Assembly (NCBI RefSeq): GCF_052089425.1
Contig: NZ_JBQCZW010000005.1
Coordinates: 51,149-115,148 of the forward strand
DNA: 64,000 nucleotides
Direction: 5' to 3'
From: Ancrocorticia sp052089425
Lineage (GTDB): Bacteria > Actinomycetota > Actinomycetes > Actinomycetales > Actinomycetaceae
This document shows, in pieces, positions 59,753-64,000 of this stretch. The notes beneath the pieces are model-generated. The model did no database searches and was not told the DNA's origin. It was given only the letters and a program-made list of their open reading frames with translations. Positions within the stretch are counted from its first letter, which is position 1, and the number at the start of each line of letters is the position of its first letter. The position numbers and the translations under genes were made by a program.

Positions 59753-60918
59753 GCGCCGTAGAGTGCGTTTTCGATGCGGTCCAGTGCCTCGGTCAGGACG
59801 GGCAGCGGGGTCGCAAAGATCATGCGGCCGAAGTTCGAGTAATCGGCGCCGCACAGGCTGCCCTCGGTGAGGGAAACCTTGGCGTTTTCGCGCAGATAAG
59901 CGGCTGGGGTAGCCCCGTTGAACGTGCCGCGCTGGGCCAGCTCGGTGAAATCGATCAATCCGATGTAGGTTCCTTCGATGGGAGAGAGTGTCACCCCGTC
60001 CCATCCAGCCACGCGTTCGGCTAGGGTATCGCGATTGATGCGCAGGTAGTCGCGCACTTCATCGTTCCATCCTTGTGATTCGGTGTAGCTCACGCCGGTG
60101 GCGCGCACGCCAACCGTTGATGTGGGCTCGGAGGCGGCGTGGGCCCATGGCTGGAACGCATTCCAGTCCTCTTCATTATTGAAGATCAACTGCGCACACT
60201 TCAGGCCTGGAATGTTCCATCCCTTGGAGGCCGCCACGGCCGTGATGGTGTGGGCCGCAGCTTGGGCGGAGACGGTGGCATACGGGATGTACGTGCCATC
60301 CAGAATCAGAGGGGCGTGAATCGCATCCTCGAATACACGCGCGCCGTGGGCGGTGACGATCGTATCCAGAGCGGCGAGCTCGTCAAGTGACAGGCAGCGG
60401 CCGGTGGGATTCCACGGGTTGCACAAGATCACGGTTTCGGCTCCCGCGGCCAGCGCCGCATCGATGCCGTCAAGGTCAAGGCGCCAGTAGCCATCGGCAT
60501 CGCGGGTGCTGGGCACCTCAATGATCTCGCGGTTGAACTCCTTGGGGATGGAGAGGAAAGGCATGTAGGCAGGGGTGGGGACAACCACGGCCGAGCCGGG
60601 GGAGGAAAAGTGCTCGATCTGGATTCGCAGGCCAGCTAGTACTTCTGGGAGCAGCAGCATGTGGTCGGGGTTGGGTTCCCAGTTAAAGCGGGTGAGCCAC
60701 GTTGAGGTGGCTTCGAGCACGCGGCGGCCATCGGCAGGCGGCAGATACCCAAGCGATCCCCGGTTGGCTTCACGAACCATGTAGTCGCGGATCTCATCGC
60801 TGACTCCAAAGTCCATCTCGGCAACCCACATGCCAATCGTGCCGGGGAACGCACTCCACTTGTGGGAGCCTTCCGAAATGAGCTGTTCGAGTGAGCGTGA
60901 AGAGAAATCGTAAGCCAT
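59749..60918 (-). CDS. MalY/PatB-type PLP-dependent C-S lyase
   Basis: 389 residues, fold type I. LCNPWNPTGRCL is the PLP-binding region, DAIHAPLIL holds the ring-stacking Asp, and ASKGWNIPGLKCAQL the Schiff-base Lys. This is the MalY/PatB subgroup, which cleaves cystathionine and cysteine conjugates (a source of H2S, pyruvate and ammonia) and may also act as an aminotransferase. It is divergent from gltX. Confidence 0.9.
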   Translation of the reverse strand: MAYDFSSRSLEQLISEGSHKWSAFPGTIGMWVAEMDFGVSDEIRDYMVREANRGSLGYLPPADGRRVLEATSTWLTRFNWEPNPDHMLLLPEVLAGLRIQIEHFSSPGSAVVVPTPAYMPFLSIPKEFNREIIEVPSTRDADGYWRLDLDGIDAALAAGAETVILCNPWNPTGRCLSLDELAALDTIVTAHGARVFEDAIHAPLILDGTYIPYATVSAQAAAHTITAVAASKGWNIPGLKCAQLIFNNEEDWNAFQPWAHAASEPTSTVGVRATGVSYTESQGWNDEVRDYLRINRDTLAERVAGWDGVTLSPIEGTYIGLIDFTELAQRGTFNGATPAAYLRENAKVSLTEGSLCGADYSNFGRMIFATPLPVLTEALDRIENALYGA

Positions 60919-61015
60919 GGTTCAAGCCTATCCTCCCGGCTGGGAAGTGGGTAAATGCAGCTCACAATGCGCACCTTTAGTCTCCCGCCCGAACTCGGGC
61001 TATCCTTGAATAATC

Positions 61016-62524
61016 ATGGCTATTACCACTGCTGCGGGCTCAGATATCCGCGTTCGCTTCTGTCCTTCACCTACCGGCACGCCCCACGTTGGAATGGTGC
61101 GTACGTGCCTGTTCAACTACGCGTATGCGCGCCACGTGGGCGGCACCTTCGTCTTCCGCATCGAAGATACCGATGCGGCCCGCGATTCCGCCGAATCCTT
61201 CGAGCAGATCATCGAATCGCTCACATGGCTGGGCTTGGACTGGGATGAAGGCGTGGGTATCGGTGGTCCGCACGGCCCCTACCGCCAGTCCGAGCGTATG
61301 GACATCTATCAGGACGTGGCCGCCAAGTTACTGGCCGGAGGCTACGCCTACGAATCGTTCTCCACGCCCGAGGAGGTGGAAGCCCGGCACAAGGCCAAGG
61401 GCGAGGATCCCAAGTTGGGCTACGATGGTCACGATCGCAACCTGACCGAGGAAGAAAAGGACGCCTTCCGCGCCGAGGGGCGCAAGCCCGTCCTGCGCAT
61501 GCGTATGCCAGATTCGGACGTCACGTTCGATGATCTGGTGCGCGGGGAGATCACGTTCAAGGCCGGGTCTGTGCCCGATTATGTGATCGTGCGTGCCAAC
61601 GGAGATCCGCTCTACACGCTGACCAATCCCGTGGACGATGCGATGATGAACATCACCCACGTGTTGCGCGGCGAAGATCTGCTGTCCTCAACCCCGCGTC
61701 AGGTGGTGCTCTACGCCGCTCTCGAGGAGCTGGGTGTTGCCGGCTTCACCCCACGATTCGGCCACCTTCCCTACGTGATGGGCGAGGGCAACAAGAAGCT
61801 TTCCAAGCGCGACCCCAAGTCCAACCTGCTCATTCACCGCGAGAACGGAATGGTGCCCGAGGGACTGCTGAACTATCTGGGGCTGCTCGGCTGGTCCATT
61901 GCCGCCGATCGGGACGTCTTCTCCAAGGAGGAGATGATCGAGGCCTTCGATATCGCGGACGTGAACCCGAACCCCGCCCGTTTCGATGAAAAGAAGTGTA
62001 AGGCCATCAACGCTGACCACATTCGCTTGCTGGATGGGGACGATTTCCGCGGGCGGCTCGTGCCCTATCTGGGGGCGGCCGGCGTGGTGAGCGCGGAAGC
62101 CTACGCGGAGTTGACCGATTCCGAGCGCACCATCCTTGACGCGGCTGCGCCTCTGGCTCAAACCCGCATGCAGCTTCTGGGCGAGGCTCCCGAGCTCATG
62201 CGCTTCCTCTTTATCGGTGCGGATCAGATCGAATACAACGAGAAGGCGATCGGTAAGTTGCGTGATACCGCGCCGGCCGTGCTGGCTGCGGCGGCTGAGG
62301 TTTTCGGCGGACTCGACCAGTTCGATGCCGAGCATGTCAAGGCCGCGCTGGATGCCAAGCTCGTGGAGGAAATGGAGATCAAGCCGCGGTTCGCCTTCGG
62401 CCCTCTGTTTGTTGCCATGACCGGCACCAACGTGTCACTTCCCGTGGTGGATTCCATCGCCATTTTGGGCAAGGACGAGGCCATGACGCGCATCAATCAG
62501 CTGCTCGCCAGACTGGGGGAGTAG
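61016..62524 (+). CDS. gltX: Glutamate--tRNA ligase
   Basis: 502 residues, class I. RFCPSPTGTPHVGMVRTCLFNYA carries the HIGH-type motif as HVGM, FRIEDTDAARDS the glutamate-binding Arg, and KKLSKRDPKSN the KMSKS equivalent. With no glnS expected in actinobacteria, it probably also charges tRNA-Gln for later amidation, which fits the tRNA-Gln gene 1.4 kb downstream. Confidence 0.96.
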   Translation: MAITTAAGSDIRVRFCPSPTGTPHVGMVRTCLFNYAYARHVGGTFVFRIEDTDAARDSAESFEQIIESLTWLGLDWDEGVGIGGPHGPYRQSERMDIYQDVAAKLLAGGYAYESFSTPEEVEARHKAKGEDPKLGYDGHDRNLTEEEKDAFRAEGRKPVLRMRMPDSDVTFDDLVRGEITFKAGSVPDYVIVRANGDPLYTLTNPVDDAMMNITHVLRGEDLLSSTPRQVVLYAALEELGVAGFTPRFGHLPYVMGEGNKKLSKRDPKSNLLIHRENGMVPEGLLNYLGLLGWSIAADRDVFSKEEMIEAFDIADVNPNPARFDEKKCKAINADHIRLLDGDDFRGRLVPYLGAAGVVSAEAYAELTDSERTILDAAAPLAQTRMQLLGEAPELMRFLFIGADQIEYNEKAIGKLRDTAPAVLAAAAEVFGGLDQFDAEHVKAALDAKLVEEMEIKPRFAFGPLFVAMTGTNVSLPVVDSIAILGKDEAMTRINQLLARLGE

Positions 62525-62550
62525 CAACCTTCGCGAGTAGGCTTGCGTAT

Positions 62551-63846
62551 ATGTTTGCACCTGACGCCGAGCAGTCTGAAGTGCCCAGACTCGTGTCCCC
62601 GAGGGAATGCCTAGTTCGTCCCGGCGTGATTCAGCGCGCGTGGCTGGCCGATCTTGCCGTGGAACTCAGCGCCCTCGAAACGGCAGGCGAGTGGGGCACG
62701 GGCATCGATGAGCTCTGGTACATCAATGTTGGTATCGAACGGGTGACGAGCGCGGGCACTATGTTCGTGTCGGTCAATACGGCAGTTGATAGTAACGGTG
62801 CGGCCAACGAGCCACCCGAGATTGCCGGGGAAATGACGCCTCCCGAAAACCGCGAGGAGTTAGCTCTCCGGTGCGAGGAGGCTGGCTTTCGCAGCATCCA
62901 GTGGCTCGTGGCAGCGCTCGATGCTCCTGAGGGAGCGCTCGCAGAGGGGGAAACCAACGATCGGGTTATCGCGCGATTGGCGCTGCGTGCGTTGGCGGAC
63001 CTGACATCGTCCTACGCCTTTGGCAACTTCGAGAAAGTGATTGTCCGCGATGCCCTCTGGGGTTCGGACGTGCGCGAACGGTTGGATCGCATTGCTCTTC
63101 GGGTGCTCGATCTGCCGGAGCTGGGCTGGTGGAGCGAAGAGTTTGCACCCACGAACTTCGGGTATCACCTGCCGGCTGATCCGGAGGGTAGCCGGCCCGT
63201 CGAGGCCCGCGCAGGGGAGAAGCTTCCAGCGGATGCCGTGCGGGAACGCGCACCACGCAGATTCTCCAAGGAGCGCCGCGCCTTCGATGCGGAGCTGAAA
63301 GCGATCGAAAAGAACCTCATTGGCCTGCCGCGGATCATGGGGACCAGTTGGGATGCGCCTTCCCAATCAGCCATAGCTTTGGCCCAGAGCTTTCGCACTA
63401 CTGATCCTCGCTGGCTGGCGGGAAGCGATCTGGACGCGAGCAATTTTGAGAACTGCGTGTGCACCGAACAGTTTTTGGGCGACGACGCCGGAGACCGCCC
63501 AATAGGCGCCTTGAGCCGGACCACTCTTGCCGGTACTCGCCCTCACGTTGCCACAATCCACAGCGGGCAGGACTGGGTGGATCTCATCCTCAAGTACCCG
63601 ATGGTCATCGTTTCCACCGATGGGTCTGTCTATCAAGAAGAGTGGGGAGGGACGGCTGGCGGCACATGGGTCACGCTCGACTGGCGCAAGCTGGCTGACG
63701 ATCTTGACGGCGTGTACGTGAGCGTTCTTGGCGCACTCGACGCAGCATACGTACCGCAGGCAGTTTCCCTTGAGGGGCAGGAACTTTGGACCATGATCAC
63801 GGGCTGGGTTCCCAGCTCTGTGCTGTGGGCAAAATCGCCGCTGTGA
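62551..63846 (+). CDS. Protein of unknown function
   Basis: 431 residues, acidic, no signal peptide or membrane helix. I do not recognise a domain. Distinct stretches are GIDELWYINVGIERVTSAGTMFVSV near 50, a basic segment RERAPRRFSKERRAFDAELKAIEKN near 228, and TIHSGQDWVDLILKYPMVIVSTDGSVYQEEWGG near 335, which reads like a substrate-binding or enzymatic domain. It follows gltX by 26 bp and could be co-transcribed. Composition matches neighbouring genes, so it is probably not a recent import. Confidence 0.75.
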   Translation: MFAPDAEQSEVPRLVSPRECLVRPGVIQRAWLADLAVELSALETAGEWGTGIDELWYINVGIERVTSAGTMFVSVNTAVDSNGAANEPPEIAGEMTPPENREELALRCEEAGFRSIQWLVAALDAPEGALAEGETNDRVIARLALRALADLTSSYAFGNFEKVIVRDALWGSDVRERLDRIALRVLDLPELGWWSEEFAPTNFGYHLPADPEGSRPVEARAGEKLPADAVRERAPRRFSKERRAFDAELKAIEKNLIGLPRIMGTSWDAPSQSAIALAQSFRTTDPRWLAGSDLDASNFENCVCTEQFLGDDAGDRPIGALSRTTLAGTRPHVATIHSGQDWVDLILKYPMVIVSTDGSVYQEEWGGTAGGTWVTLDWRKLADDLDGVYVSVLGALDAAYVPQAVSLEGQELWTMITGWVPSSVLWAKSPL

Positions 63847-63946
63847 CTCATGTATCACCCGGTGCGGTTTGAATCTAGGGGGCTCCAACGGTAGAGTTTC
63901 ATGCTGTCGCCGATCGAGATAACTTCTTGAAAAGCGGCGAATCCCT

Positions 63947-64000
63947 TGGGGTATGGTGTAATTGGCAACACAACGGTTTCTGGTACCGTCATTCTAGGTT
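63947..64000 (+). tRNA. tRNA-Gln(CUG), 3' part outside window
   Basis: TGGGGTATGGTGTAATTGGC is the typical actinobacterial tRNA-Gln 5' half. The anticodon stem ACGGT/ACCGT encloses TTCTGGT, anticodon CUG. The window ends in the T-arm (CTAGGTT). Confidence 0.9.

Overview
The window is about 59% GC and reads as a chromosomal segment of a high-GC Gram-positive (actinobacterium). The family markers are AdnAB in place of RecBCD/AddAB, a prfB-ftsEX-smpB-ssrA cluster, a clpS-DUF2017-murI-MBL-rph-rdgB cluster, DUF3107 and DUF3039 genes, a PopR/ClgR-type regulator beside clpP genes, and an actinobacterial Tad locus. An Actinomycetaceae-like host (Trueperella/Arcanobacterium/Actinomyces type) is my inference, not proven. 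A run of exactly 100 N at 6773-6872 shows that this is a scaffolded draft assembly.

Layout. 1-1381: start-proximal part of an aminopeptidase P gene. 1821-5659: a complete siderophore-type iron ABC importer (lipoprotein, two permeases, ATPase) behind two nested palindromes. 5683-6772: PHP phosphoesterase and a MarC gene cut by the gap; a 64-bp imperfect palindrome follows the gap. 7009-9014: DEAD-box RNA helicase and DUF3107. 9205-15836: adnA-adnB. 16948-21421: minimal Tad pilus/secretion operon without CpaE or prepilin peptidase. 21444-28156: prfB, ftsE, ftsX, an M23 peptidase, a tetR/flavodoxin pair, smpB and tmRNA. 28308-29197: an intact Phd-type antitoxin with a truncated PIN toxin, then an intact yefM-yoeB pair. 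29272-32618: GntR regulator and two convergent organophosphate-antiporter-family transporters. 32771-34627: OatA-like acyltransferase. 35241-37786: HU, DUF3039 and a DEAD/DEAH helicase. 37783-43290: pncB and the clpS-to-rdgB cluster. 43414-46506: DUF2470-like protein, double-DUF1540 protein, and a PopR-like regulator convergent with two clpP genes, one of which has lost its nucleophilic serine. 46587-49762: PfkB kinase divergent from a GH4 glycosidase and a PIG-L deacetylase. The rest holds an oxidoreductase, YeiH, thioredoxin, an XRE/membrane pair with an elaborate operator, tRNA-Leu(UAG), Bcp, NUDIX, a Dcu transporter, aroE, an acyl-CoA ligase, FAH, a MalY-type lyase, gltX, an unrecognised protein and the start of tRNA-Gln(CUG).

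Working together: several modules concern protein quality control (tmRNA/SmpB, ClpS, and a PopR-ClpP pair whose regulator ends in Leu-Ala-Ala like the tmRNA tag). Others concern envelope division (FtsEX plus M23), iron capture, and sugar-phosphate/amino-sugar use. The most unusual item is the ClpP pair in which one subunit is predicted to be inactive. Next are the regulatory palindromes and the decayed toxin-antitoxin and tRNA-adjacent segments. No CRISPR array, rRNA, prophage or complete insertion sequence was seen.
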